A stretch of 64,000 nucleotides of DNA from Hahella sp018986435 (GCF_050749805.1 NZ_CP192738.1:5456001-5520000), one strand, 5' to 3'; shown: positions 45,239 to 52,729, counted from the first letter of the stretch. Notes: generated from the letters alone by a model not told the origin. Made by a program: numbers and translations.

Positions 45239-45811
45239 ATGACAAATATTAAAGAAAATGAGCTTTTAGACAAGGCTGAAGAGGCCTATGAGAAAGGTAA
45301 ATCAGGACTTGCAGTAAAAATTTATACAAGACTTTATGAACAGGGTTATGAATCAGCCTGTCAGGAGCTTGGGTTTATTTTTAAATATGGTGGCGGAGAT
45401 ATAGAGAAAGATGAAACAAAATCTCAATACTGGTATCAAGAGTACTTAAGACTTTTGTCGGAAAAATCTTTGCGTGGAAACTTAACTGCTTCGTTAAAAC
45501 TAGGCTTACTGTATTTACATGGAGATAACGTAAAAAAAGATAACAAAAAAGCCACTAAATTAATTAGAAAGGCAGCTGAAAATCATTTACCAGAAGCTGA
45601 ATTTCAGCTGGCATGCATGTTTCTTCATGGCTGGGGGGGGAACAAAGTTGACATTCCTTTATATCAAAAATGGCTAGACTTAGCAGTGCAATCGGAGCAT
45701 TTGGAAGCTATGTATACAAAAGCCTTAGATTGTGGAGACCTTAGTTTGATGGAAAAGGCTGCTCGTGGCGGCTTTTGGCCAGCTCAAAGCTATATTGATA
45801 AGCTAGGATAA
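45239..45811 (+). CDS. Sel1-like repeat protein, candidate immunity
   Basis: A 190-residue cytoplasmic protein of tandem Sel1/TPR-like helical repeats (SLKLGLLYLHGDNVKKDNKKATKLIRKAAE, AEFQLACMFLHGWGGNKVDIPLYQKWLDLAVQ). No leader. It begins 5 bases after the toxin module stop and is AT-rich like the toxin tail. Position and lack of export make it the probable immunity partner; Sel1-repeat proteins are known immunity folds in polymorphic toxin loci. No direct proof. Confidence 0.75.
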   Translation: MTNIKENELLDKAEEAYEKGKSGLAVKIYTRLYEQGYESACQELGFIFKYGGGDIEKDETKSQYWYQEYLRLLSEKSLRGNLTASLKLGLLYLHGDNVKKDNKKATKLIRKAAENHLPEAEFQLACMFLHGWGGNKVDIPLYQKWLDLAVQSEHLEAMYTKALDCGDLSLMEKAARGGFWPAQSYIDKLG

Positions 45812-45861
45812 CGGTTGAAAAATGGTTTAAAGAAAGTAACACTATACACTCAATCTTTAAA

Positions 45862-45889
45862 GTTCCGATGGGAGAGCCCCCGTCGGGAC
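45862..45889 (+). terminator. long hairpin downstream of the Rhs array
   Basis: GTTCCGATGGG, loop AGAGCC, CCCGTCGGGAC: an 11-bp stem with two G-U pairs, 50 bases after the Sel1 gene. It may end the Rhs operon, or be a REP-type hairpin of the transposase element beside it. No strong T-tract, so confidence is moderate. Confidence 0.5.
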
Positions 45890-45912
45890 TTCACCATTTC
45901 TACCGACGATCA

Positions 45913-45938
45913 ATCAATAGGGTCAGAGTCATTGATCC
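45913..45938 (+). repeat. REP-like 26-bp repeat, copy 1
   Basis: Starts ATCAATAGGGTCAGAGTCAT and ends TGATCC. It is itself a hairpin (ATCAAT and ATTGAT arms). An inverted copy closes the transposase element at 46694-46719 and an orphan copy is at 47253-47278. Confidence 0.85.
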
Positions 45939-45992
45939 TTACATGCTTAAGAGTTAACCCACCAGCCTCGATTTCAGAAACGGATTATTCTG

Positions 45993-46703
45993 ATGGCCCG
46001 TTTACCTCGCCTTTAACTCTCGGGCTGTGCTCACCACATCATTCAGCGGGGCAACAATCGTGAACCCTGCTTTTACGATGAGGCGGACTACAAGGCTTAT
46101 CTCTCTTTTCTAAAGGATGCGGCAGACAAATATCAGGTCGACATCCATGCTTTTGTCTTGATGACCAACCATGTTCATATGCTTGCCCCCCCTGTAAACG
46201 ACCAGAGAATAGGTCGAATGATGCAGGCGCAAGGACGCAAGTATGTTCAGTACTTTAACTACACCCATAGCCGCACCGGCACTCTGTGGGAAGGACGTTA
46301 CAAGTCCACCTTAGTTGATTCTGAGACATACCTGTTAACAGTTTGCTATATTGAGCTAAACCCTGTCAGAGCGGAGATGGTGGAGCATGCTTCTGAGTAT
46401 CCATGGTCAAGCTATCGGCACAATGCCCTTGGAAGAATGATTCAGTTGATCAGGCCGCATTCGATTTACCAGCAACTGGGTAAAACGGCGGAAGAACGCC
46501 AGAAGCATTACCGACTATTATTTCGTGGTCGGATGCCAGAACAAGATTTATCTGCGATCCGGGAAGCGACTAACAAGGCTTGGGTGTTGGGTAATGATCG
46601 TTTTAAGGCTGAGATAGAAGCCAAAACTGGAAGGCGGGCAAGGCCATTGGGACGAGGAGGAGATAGGAAGTCTGAGAAATTTCACGTGATGAAAGATCAA
46701 TGA
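45993..46703 (+). pseudogene. REP-associated tyrosine transposase (RAYT), nonsense mutation
   Basis: Y1/IS200-like RAYT transposase. From ATG 45993 the usual start MARLPRL is immediately broken by an in-frame TAA (46014-46016). The same frame then reads through CAHHIIQRGNNR, the HUH motif TNHVHML, GTLWEGRYKSTLV with the region of the catalytic Tyr, YIELNPVRAEMVEHASEYPWSS and a normal C-terminus to 46703. No good start codon remains before TTG 46158, after much of the domain. It is flanked by inverted copies of a hairpin repeat, typical of RAYT-REP elements. Confidence 0.85.
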
Positions 46704-46719
46704 CTCTGACGCTATTGAT
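46694..46719 (-). repeat. REP-like 26-bp repeat, copy 2 (inverted)
   Basis: Inverted copy of the repeat at 45913-45938 with two mismatches. With copy 1 it brackets the broken RAYT gene, making an element of about 807 bp. Confidence 0.83.
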
Positions 46720-46734
46720 AAAGGAAGCTTTCAA

Positions 46735-47025
46735 GTGAAACATGAGAGAAATACCAAAACTATTACCTTGACAACAATAATTGCTTTATTAGCAGGAGCT
46801 GTTTTATTCTCCCCTTTTTGGATGTTTCTTTTAGTTCTTGAGTTTAATAGCAACCCTGCTCTTAATAAGACTTTTTACTCTTATCCTTATCGCATAACAA
46901 AAACTCTTTCTGATGACAACTCATATCGAAAGGCTTTTGAGGCATACTCACGTTGGATTTGTGACAACCACCCTAAATGTGCGATTGATAAATCAGCACA
47001 AGAAAAAGATAATCCCAAACTTTAA
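46735..47025 (+). CDS. small membrane protein, unknown
   Basis: A 96-residue protein starting at GTG 46735 (AAGGA about 10 bases before). One N-terminal membrane helix (ITLTTIIALLAGAVLFSPFWMFLLVLEF), then a polar outside-facing domain with two Cys (RWICDNHPKCAID) that could form a disulfide. AT-rich. It starts just after the RAYT right repeat. No family recognised; may be an orphan immunity or cargo gene. Confidence 0.55.
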   Translation: MKHERNTKTITLTTIIALLAGAVLFSPFWMFLLVLEFNSNPALNKTFYSYPYRITKTLSDDNSYRKAFEAYSRWICDNHPKCAIDKSAQEKDNPKL

Positions 47026-47073
47026 TATTTCCGCCATCGAGATTCTACACCAGCCCGCCTCCTTCAGCCTAGT

Positions 47074-47184
47074 TCAACGGTTCTGGTGGAGCTGGTAGGC
47101 GTGGTAACCCTCGCGGACCTTGAGGCGGCGTTGGGGGAAGGGTTTTGACAGGCGGTCGGCCCGTGCATGATGCGGCTTAGTCAT
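47074..47184 (-). CDS. very small ORF, basic peptide
   Basis: A 36-residue possible peptide (starts MTKPHHARADRLSK, ends YHAYQLHQNR) with AGAGG five bases before its ATG at 47184. It is strongly basic. GC-rich, unlike the surrounding DNA. It may be a real small gene or the tail of a degraded mobile element. Low confidence. Confidence 0.3.
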   Translation of the reverse strand: MTKPHHARADRLSKPFPQRRLKVREGYHAYQLHQNR

Positions 47185-47252
47185 AATAACCTCTTATTCA
47201 GGTTGTTGTGATTAGCTGGGTGGGTGGCCGCCCAATCATCCAGTGCTTTAAA

Positions 47253-47278
47253 GGATCAATGACTCTGACCCTATTAAT
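47253..47278 (-). repeat. REP-like 26-bp repeat, orphan copy 3
   Basis: Matches the inverted form of the RAYT repeat at 25 of 26 positions. No transposase lies beside it. It sits 20 bases before the next gene start, so it could affect that transcript. Confidence 0.83.
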
Positions 47279-47297
47279 GCTATCTATCCAGGTTTGT

Positions 47298-47744
47298 ATG
47301 AAAACTCTTAATAAGCCGTTTCTTTTATCAATATTTTCAGGGCTTTTCTTGGCGCTTAACTTTTATATGTTTTTCTTCTATTACTTGTCTCCAGAGTTTG
47401 AGTGGAAGTCGCTAGGCTACCAACTTAAAAATTATGCTGAAAATGGACTACTGTTTTTTACGATTGGCTTTATTATTTCAACTTTTATCAGCATAGCTAT
47501 AGGCTTCCCGTTGTATTTATTAGCCAAGCATTATTCTTACGTTAATTACGCAACCAGTGGAGTTGGGGGGATGACTGTAACTATTACGCCTTATGTTGTT
47601 TGTGTTTTCCTAGGGTGGAATGTTCCAAATATGGCGGAAACTTCTGGTTTGATTGTAATTCTTGTGCTGGCTATATGTGGAGGCGCCAGCGGAATTTTAT
47701 TTCACTTTCTTAACAAGATAGGCAAACCAGCTGCGAATGATTGA
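47298..47744 (+). CDS. membrane protein, unknown
   Basis: A 148-residue protein with about four membrane helices (LLSIFSGLFLALNFYMFFFYYL, FFTIGFIISTFISIAIGFPLYLL, MTVTITPYVVCVFLGW, LIVILVLAICGGASGILFHFL). ATG 47298 is preferred over longer upstream starts because they run back through the REP-like repeat. AT-rich. Its stop codon lies on the first bases of the 144-bp direct repeat, as does that of the unrelated gene 49386-49826. It may be immunity-like or cargo. No family recognised. Confidence 0.6.
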   Translation: MKTLNKPFLLSIFSGLFLALNFYMFFFYYLSPEFEWKSLGYQLKNYAENGLLFFTIGFIISTFISIAIGFPLYLLAKHYSYVNYATSGVGGMTVTITPYVVCVFLGWNVPNMAETSGLIVILVLAICGGASGILFHFLNKIGKPAAND

Positions 47745-47884
47745 TGGCGCGGCGCAGCTAACAAGTCGATCACAACTTTATAGCCACTACCGCACGAGTT
47801 AGCGCATTAAGCACCCACCTCAAACAACCCCACTCTCCCCCTCAAAACTCATCTCCACGAAGCTGCGTACGGTGACGCCTTCTG
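47741..47884 (+). repeat. 144-bp direct repeat, copy 1
   Basis: Identical to 49823-49966 at 143 of 144 positions (difference at 47863 versus 49945). It begins at the TTGA holding the stop of the gene before it. On the minus strand it carries the last 20 or so codons of the gene at 49902-50228 (one substitution, Asn to Ser) without the rest, so it is a displaced gene tail. Confidence 0.93.
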
Positions 47885-47948
47885 ATAATCTTTGAATCCC
47901 CCAGAATCAATCATAATACGGCAGCCCAACTCAGCAGGAACACTTTTC

Positions 47949-48268
47949 ATGGAACAGATGACTTTTTCCGAAGCCGAATACCAGAATAAAAAGCGTAAGA
48001 CCCGCCGAGAAATCTTTCTGGACCGGATGGATAAGCTGATTCCCTGGGAACAGTTAGAGAAGGTCGCCCGTCATTATCCTAAGGGTGAGAATGGTCGGCC
48101 GCCGTATCCGTCATCCGGGCCAAAGTGGAACATCCATGCCGCTACATCAAGCAAGTGTTTGGTTATGACAAAGTCCGCTATCGAGGCATGGCGAAGAACA
48201 GAAATCGATTATATCAATTGGCGGCCTTCAGTAATCTTCTTATGGTGTGGAAAGAGCTGCGGATATAG
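47949..48268 (+). pseudogene. IS5-family transposase remnant
   Basis: The first 54 residues from ATG 47949 (MTFSEAEYQNKKRKTRREIF, DRMDKLIPWEQLEK, ARHYPKGENGRPPYP) match the N-terminus of IS5/IS1031-type transposases. The frame then jumps to another that reads KVEHPCRYIKQVFGYDKVRYRGMAKNRNR and LAAFSNLLMVWKELRI and stops at 48268, the usual C-terminus. Most of the catalytic centre between them is deleted. A possible right end with TTATTCAGAGGCTCC is near 48375-48390; the left end is not clear. Confidence 0.83.
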
Positions 48269-48485
48269 GGGGATAGGCCCCAGCTTCCGCCCTGAGAGGG
48301 GCGAAAGTTGTTGGAAAAAAGTCATATATGGTTGGGTCAAACGCACAATGTTGATGGATATTGGGATAACCATGGGTTATTCAGAGGCTCCCTAGCAGTA
48401 ACATCTAGCCTATTGTCTTAAAAGTGTCCAATCAAATATCATCACCTTTATGCATTAAATCATTCTCAAAGCGGAACCAAAAACA

Positions 48486-48950
48486 GTGTCAGAGATAATT
48501 GAGTTTACACTTTCTTTTATAATATTTTCAGCATTAAGCGCCATCATTTCAGCTACCTTTTCTAAGCTAACAAATTTAGATAAAAGATTTATTTACGGAG
48601 TTATAGGTCTAATAATTTTCTCTTCATATTCAATGGCAGTGACATTTCCTGTAGCAACAAGTGGTATAGACATACGGTTTGTGTGCGACACATATGACAT
48701 AGCAACTTTAAACAAAATCAGAGCGCTATATCCAAACAGTGCAATTAATGCCTTCGCCTACCTAATATCATCACCAGCCATTGCTCTAGCGATGTTATTT
48801 CTTTCAACATTATTTTTTATTGAGGGCAGCTATATTCCAAACAAACCGCACATTGACAAAACAGTTAAATATTTATTAATTTTCATGACTTGCATTTCAC
48901 TTACCTTCAGCTCTGAGTATACCGAGGCCGTATATTGCGCATTAGAGTGA
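48486..48950 (+). CDS. membrane protein, unknown
   Basis: A 154-residue AT-rich protein with about four membrane helices (IIEFTLSFIIFSALSAIISATF, RFIYGVIGLIIFSSYSMAVTF, AINAFAYLISSPAIALAMLFL, VKYLLIFMTCISLTF). Start GTG 48486 is the best available, with a weak ribosome site. No family recognised. Lies in the island between an IS5 remnant and other orphan genes. Confidence 0.5.
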   Translation: MSEIIEFTLSFIIFSALSAIISATFSKLTNLDKRFIYGVIGLIIFSSYSMAVTFPVATSGIDIRFVCDTYDIATLNKIRALYPNSAINAFAYLISSPAIALAMLFLSTLFFIEGSYIPNKPHIDKTVKYLLIFMTCISLTFSSEYTEAVYCALE

Positions 48951-48990
48951 CCTCAAACTCAAATTTTCACTGCCCAATTTAGAATATATT

Positions 48991-49299
48991 ATGAGAAAGT
49001 GTCCTTCATGCTCAACACAGTCAATTTCAAGCTATAAAATCGCCATCTCTGCAGTTATCCCAGGGTACTCAGTGCATTGCGCCAACTGTTATACGCTAGT
49101 AACCCCCTCCATTATGAGAAGAGGGATAATCTTCTGGTATATTGACCACATATTATCCAGCATCGTTATATTAGCATTAGCGCTTTACAGCTTAGTAAGC
49201 TTCGACAGCATATGGATTGCGTTGCTAGGCTTTAGTATCTTTTTAGTCATCAAAGGTGTTATCTACTCAAGAACGAAGCTAGTAGTTTTAATAGAGTGA
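48991..49299 (+). CDS. small zinc-ribbon membrane protein
   Basis: A 102-residue protein. The N-terminus has a CPSC followed by a CANC, a zinc-ribbon-like four-cysteine set (residues 4-34). Two membrane helices follow (IIFWYIDHILSSIVILALALYSL and SIWIALLGFSIFLVIKGVI). It may be a cytoplasm-facing sensor or scaffold. AT-rich island gene with no recognised family. Starts at ATG 48991. Confidence 0.55.
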   Translation: MRKCPSCSTQSISSYKIAISAVIPGYSVHCANCYTLVTPSIMRRGIIFWYIDHILSSIVILALALYSLVSFDSIWIALLGFSIFLVIKGVIYSRTKLVVLIE

Positions 49300-49385
49300 G
49301 CTAAAACTTTTCTCAACAGCGAGATTCTTGACTCACTCCGCATTCATTCCAGATCGCCCAAACAGCTAATAGAGGCAACAACACA

Positions 49386-49826
49386 ATGAAAACCACCAGC
49401 GATGGTATAGATATTTACGAATGGGAAACCATTGTGGAATTAGCCAGCGAAATCGCCAACATGACAGCAATTGACGTGAATGCTTCATTGATAGAAAGGA
49501 AGCTTCTTTTAGAACTTGATAAACTAGAAGAAAAATATGGCCCGCTACCGTCTATACTCAGCACGAAGGCGGAATACATAGATGAATTCAGGCTAAAGCT
49601 TACATTACTTAAAGAAGCATACATAAACTCTTGCGAAATAAGTGACCTGAATAACAGAGCATTCATAAGCAGCACCATTGCAGAGTTATACATCGATAAT
49701 TGTAACGATATTGTCCGCTCAAAATACTGGCTAGAGAAATTCAGGAAGGATTTAGAGAACTATCCGGAAGATGATTATTTAAATAAGCTTTATCTGGAGC
49801 TTTCGGCGAAGTATCGCGATCTTTGA
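49386..49826 (+). CDS. hypothetical helical protein, unknown
   Basis: A 146-residue soluble, mostly helical acidic protein (IERKLLLELDKLEEKYG, FRLKLTLLKEAYINS). AGAGG lies before ATG 49386. AT-rich. Its TGA stop falls on the first bases of copy 2 of the 144-bp repeat, exactly as the membrane gene at 47298-47744 does with copy 1. The size, charge and position fit an orphan immunity gene, but this is inference. Confidence 0.6.
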   Translation: MKTTSDGIDIYEWETIVELASEIANMTAIDVNASLIERKLLLELDKLEEKYGPLPSILSTKAEYIDEFRLKLTLLKEAYINSCEISDLNNRAFISSTIAELYIDNCNDIVRSKYWLEKFRKDLENYPEDDYLNKLYLELSAKYRDL

Positions 49827-49966
49827 TGGCGCGGCGCAGCTAACAAGTCGATCACAACTTTATAGCCACTACCGCACGAGTTAGCGCATTAAGCACCCAC
49901 CTCAAACAACCCCACTCTCCCCCTCAAAACTCATCTCCACGAAGTTGCGTACGGTGACGCCTTCTG
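49823..49966 (+). repeat. 144-bp direct repeat, copy 2
   Basis: Pairs with 47741-47884. Here it runs into the intact 3' end of the minus-strand gene at 49902-50228, so this is the parental copy. Confidence 0.93.
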
Positions 49967-50228
49967 GTAGTTCCGGCACTCTAAGGGTGTCCAGGTCCCA
50001 GACTTTTTCTCCGTCGATGGTGACTTTCAGGCTGCTGCCGCACCAGGCGTAAATGGTGTAGGTGTCGTCTTTGATCCGCACTTCGAATTGGCCTGCCGTT
50101 TCGCTGTCGGCAGTGAATAAGGCGGTTTTTCCCGGGGGGACTTCCACTTCAAGAGCCCAGGGCTCTATCCATATGGTCATTGATTTGCCTGTGGGATTCA
50201 GGATTCGCTTTTCGTCTGTGTATATCAT
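49902..50228 (-). CDS. hypothetical protein, unknown
   Basis: A 108-residue soluble beta-rich protein (SMTIWIEPWALEVEVPPGKTALFTADS, GQFEVRIKDDTYTIYAWCG, SLKVTIDGEKVWDLD) with no recognised family. GC-rich compared with its left neighbours, so it probably belongs to the ancestral chromosome at the right edge of the island. Its 3' end is duplicated 2,082 bases to the left. Its start ATG is at 50228. Confidence 0.7.
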   Translation of the reverse strand: MIYTDEKRILNPTGKSMTIWIEPWALEVEVPPGKTALFTADSETAGQFEVRIKDDTYTIYAWCGSSLKVTIDGEKVWDLDTLRVPELPEGVTVRNFVEMSFEGESGVV

Positions 50229-50542
50229 CGGGCGCTGTCAGGATTTCGTCTGAAAACGAGCCGCAATAATACATCATTTTTCGTATTTTGGGACACTCGC
50301 TACATTACAGACGGTTTTTTCTCTTTGATTCAACGGGTTGAAGTCAAATAAAACTGAGTTTCCCGCCCTCTTTGCTTTTGCCGCAATGTTCTAACCGACC
50401 ACTCTTTAGGCGCTAAAAAATCTAAGAGCAAGCTTTTGAAAAGTAGACGTTTTTTAAGCGCGAGCCACCGCCCGGGAAAAACCGGTTACCCCCGGTGTTA
50501 TACTGATTTGGCTTCCCTAACGGGGGAGAAAGGGGGTGTCAC
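50229..50542. other. 314-bp gap with promoter of the AhpD-like gene
   Basis: No gene seen. It holds the minus-strand promoter region of the gene at 49902-50228 and the plus-strand promoter of the next gene, with an extended -10 at 50496-50504. Confidence 0.5.
50496..50504 (+). promoter_or_regulatory. extended -10 promoter element
   Basis: TG-T-TATACT: an extended -10 (TGnTATAAT type) 39 bases before the start of the AhpD-like gene. No good -35, as is common with extended -10 promoters. Confidence 0.5.
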
Positions 50543-50941
50543 ATGACAATTCAAGAAACCTATCGAGAAATCGAGCAAACCTTGGGACTGGTTCCGGAAT
50601 GGATAAGACAGATGCCCGAAGGCGGTGTGAACGGCTTTTGGACAATGGCGCGGGATTTCTGGCTGTCGGAAACCAAAGTCCCCAATAAATACAAAGAACT
50701 GATTGGTCTTGCTGTGTCCGGCGCGACCCGCTGTAAATACTGCGCGTTATTCCATACCGAAGCCGCCCGGCTTTTTGGAGCCACTGACGATGAGATCGCC
50801 GAAGCCAGCCTGATGGGCGCGCTTTCCATGATGGGCAGCACCTTTATCAACGCCCAACAAATTGACTACGACACATTCAAACAGGAAACGCTTGATATTG
50901 TCCGCCATGTTAAAAGCCAGCAAACCTCTCAAGCGGCATGA
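50543..50941 (+). CDS. carboxymuconolactone decarboxylase/AhpD-like protein
   Basis: A 132-residue single CMD domain. The redox CxxC with following His is present: TRCKYCALFHTEAARLFGATDDEI, the AhpD-type peroxidatic core. The family includes alkylhydroperoxide reductases and decarboxylases; the CxxC-His suggests the former. A GGGGG site precedes ATG 50543. It overlaps the next gene by 35 bases, so the two are co-transcribed. Confidence 0.88.
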   Translation: MTIQETYREIEQTLGLVPEWIRQMPEGGVNGFWTMARDFWLSETKVPNKYKELIGLAVSGATRCKYCALFHTEAARLFGATDDEIAEASLMGALSMMGSTFINAQQIDYDTFKQETLDIVRHVKSQQTSQAA

Positions 50942-51239
50942 AGCGTTAAAGGACCCTACGTTATTGCGATTGGAGCAGGATAAATTGATTCAACACACCG
51001 CCGGAGGTCCCAAGACCTCCGCCCGGTGGCAGGCCGCCGTGATGCGGGCGACCGGCGAACTGATGCAAAACCCGGAGTACGCACAGCCAACCAGCCAGGA
51101 TCTGCGCATCGCCTACGCCAAAGCGTTGTTCAGTATTTACGGCGATACCGTGACGGATCTGGAGCTGACTGAAATGCTCCTGGTTTTGTGGCGCATCGAA
51201 ATGGATAGCCTCTCCCCTGTTCAGCATTCGCAGAGCTAA
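50907..51239 (+). CDS. hypothetical protein downstream of AhpD-like gene
   Basis: A 110-residue soluble helical protein (MLKASKPLKRHEALKDPTLL at the start). Its best start overlaps the end of the AhpD-like gene by 35 bases; a later in-frame TTG is possible. No recognised family. It may act with its upstream partner. Confidence 0.5.
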   Translation: MLKASKPLKRHEALKDPTLLRLEQDKLIQHTAGGPKTSARWQAAVMRATGELMQNPEYAQPTSQDLRIAYAKALFSIYGDTVTDLELTEMLLVLWRIEMDSLSPVQHSQS

Positions 51240-51255
51240 AGAAATCCGCTGAGAA

Positions 51256-52017
51256 TTAACGCTCTCCCAGCCATTTCTGGGTAATGCGCTGCATGCGCCC
51301 GTCCCGCTTCATTTCATCCAGAGCATCCTGCCAAGTCTGAATCACGCTATCCGGAACCTCTTTGGAGAAGGCGATATATTTGGGCTGTTCCTGGATGACA
51401 TATACGATTTTCATCAGTCCGGGATCTATGCCCTGCAACCTGGCGGTAAATACGCCCACCACATCCACCGTCACCCAAAGATCCAGATAACCCCGCACCA
51501 AATTACCCGGATTAAACTGCTCACTCCCCGGGCTACTGACCAGATTGGCGAAGCCTTGTCGTTGCAACAGCTTTTCAGCGGAGTACCCCTGTACCGTACC
51601 GATGCGAGACACAACACGGGCGTCGTCCATGTTGTTGATCTGAACATTGGAGTCTTTAGCGGCGAAAAACACCAAGTTAGAAATCGCCACCGGCCCCACC
51701 CACTTATATAACGACTCTCGTTGTTCTGTGCGAGTGACTGTGAATAACGCCGCGTTGGGTCTGTTGGCAAGATAATACAGACCCCGTTTCCAGGGCGTGG
51801 ATTGAATCGGATAGGACTCGCCTACCGTTCGCATGATTTCCTCAACGGTTTCAACCGCCATGCCTTTGGCGACGCCATTTTCCGTATAACAGAAGGGAGG
51901 ATATTCAGAGATGTAGACGTCCAACGTCGCTGTCGCGCTTCCCGCCGTTTCAGCATGAGTTGGCAGGGCGCGACATAGCATCAACACGAAGAAACAGCAC
52001 CAGCGTGAGACCAGCAT
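51256..52017 (-). CDS. periplasmic amino-acid-type solute-binding protein
   Basis: A 253-residue exported protein of the SBP_bac_3 (ABC amino acid/sensor) type. A leader ends near PTHAE. It has YISEYPPFCYTENGVAKGMAVETVEEIM, the ligand-binding front, then TRTEQRESLYKWVGPV and IGTVQGYSAEKLL blocks. No transport permease or ATPase lies nearby, so it may serve a distant partner or act as an orphan sensor-type protein. ATG 52017 with GGGAAG upstream is preferred over TTG 52032. Confidence 0.8.
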   Translation of the reverse strand: MLVSRWCCFFVLMLCRALPTHAETAGSATATLDVYISEYPPFCYTENGVAKGMAVETVEEIMRTVGESYPIQSTPWKRGLYYLANRPNAALFTVTRTEQRESLYKWVGPVAISNLVFFAAKDSNVQINNMDDARVVSRIGTVQGYSAEKLLQRQGFANLVSSPGSEQFNPGNLVRGYLDLWVTVDVVGVFTARLQGIDPGLMKIVYVIQEQPKYIAFSKEVPDSVIQTWQDALDEMKRDGRMQRITQKWLGER

Positions 52018-52104
52018 GACTTCCCGCCGCAAAATTCATGGGGGTGGCTATAAGTCTAGCCTTTGTCATATCACTGTAAAGTCTTCGAGGCGTTCGGAGC
52101 CCCT

Positions 52105-52635
52105 TTAGACGAGGCTCTCCACGCGCTGCAAAAACGCGCTCGCCTCGGGTTCAGGGCCGTCTCCCATATTAGCGTGAGAATCGCCGCGCCACTCACACAT
52201 AACGGTACGCAGTCCACCTTCCGTGCTTACGCCATGCTCTAAGGTGAAATAACGGAATGGAGGCTTCCCATTTTCCACGTTCATATCCGGTCCCGCCGTC
52301 AGCACTATCGCCACCAGCATCGCCTCAGCGACAGCTTTGGCCTCAGGCATTTTCATTAGAATCGTCGGATACTCCTTCACCCGTAAGGTGGCGAATTCGA
52401 TGTCACCGGGATCAAAATCCGCTTTGCCCTCCGCGTCGCAGTTTTCGCATACTTTGGACCAAAGAAAATCCACCAGGTGCGATCGCTCTTCAGTAGGGAT
52501 CAAGGCGAATAACTGCAACGGATCGCTTTCGCAAAACTTGCGCATGGCGATGTGGGCGAACATGTAATGATGCGGCCTGGGGTCGCTCAACAGTTCGACT
52601 TCATTCTGACCCTTGTTTTGCTTTTTCCAGAACAT
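52105..52635 (-). CDS. hypothetical protein
   Basis: A 176-residue soluble protein not recognised. It has a CxxC-like ENCDAEGK site and a core KMPEAKAVAEAMLVAIVL. It lies downstream of norR on the same strand, 93 bases away behind a tandem repeat. Its codon use is chromosomal. Confidence 0.55.
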   Translation of the reverse strand: MFWKKQNKGQNEVELLSDPRPHHYMFAHIAMRKFCESDPLQLFALIPTEERSHLVDFLWSKVCENCDAEGKADFDPGDIEFATLRVKEYPTILMKMPEAKAVAEAMLVAIVLTAGPDMNVENGKPPFRYFTLEHGVSTEGGLRTVMCEWRGDSHANMGDGPEPEASAFLQRVESLV

Positions 52636-52680
52636 AAACGACTACTCCAGTTTTCGATTTCCGGTCTTTGTTCGCGCGCT

Positions 52681-52729
52681 GTTGTTTATTGCGAACGGTT
52701 GTTTATTGCGAACTATTGTTGTTGCGAAC
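52681..52729 (+). repeat. 17-bp tandem repeat, about three units
   Basis: Units GTTGTTTATTGCGAAC plus one base, at 52681 and 52698, then a shortened ATTGTTGTTGCGAACT. Lies between norR's stop and the next gene. Simple slippage repeat; function not evident. Confidence 0.75.

Noticed and set aside
45815..46063. 82-codon plus frame after the Sel1 gene
   Set aside because: It crosses the hairpin and the REP-like repeat and is out of frame with the RAYT; no features of a real protein.
47208..47297. Upstream extension of the membrane gene at 47298
   Set aside because: It is read through the orphan REP-like repeat, and a better start with AGG upstream is available at 47298.
36554..50542. CRISPR array or prophage in the AT-rich island
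   Set aside because: No regularly spaced repeats and no phage structural, integrase or lysis genes were seen; the repeats present are two or three copies only.
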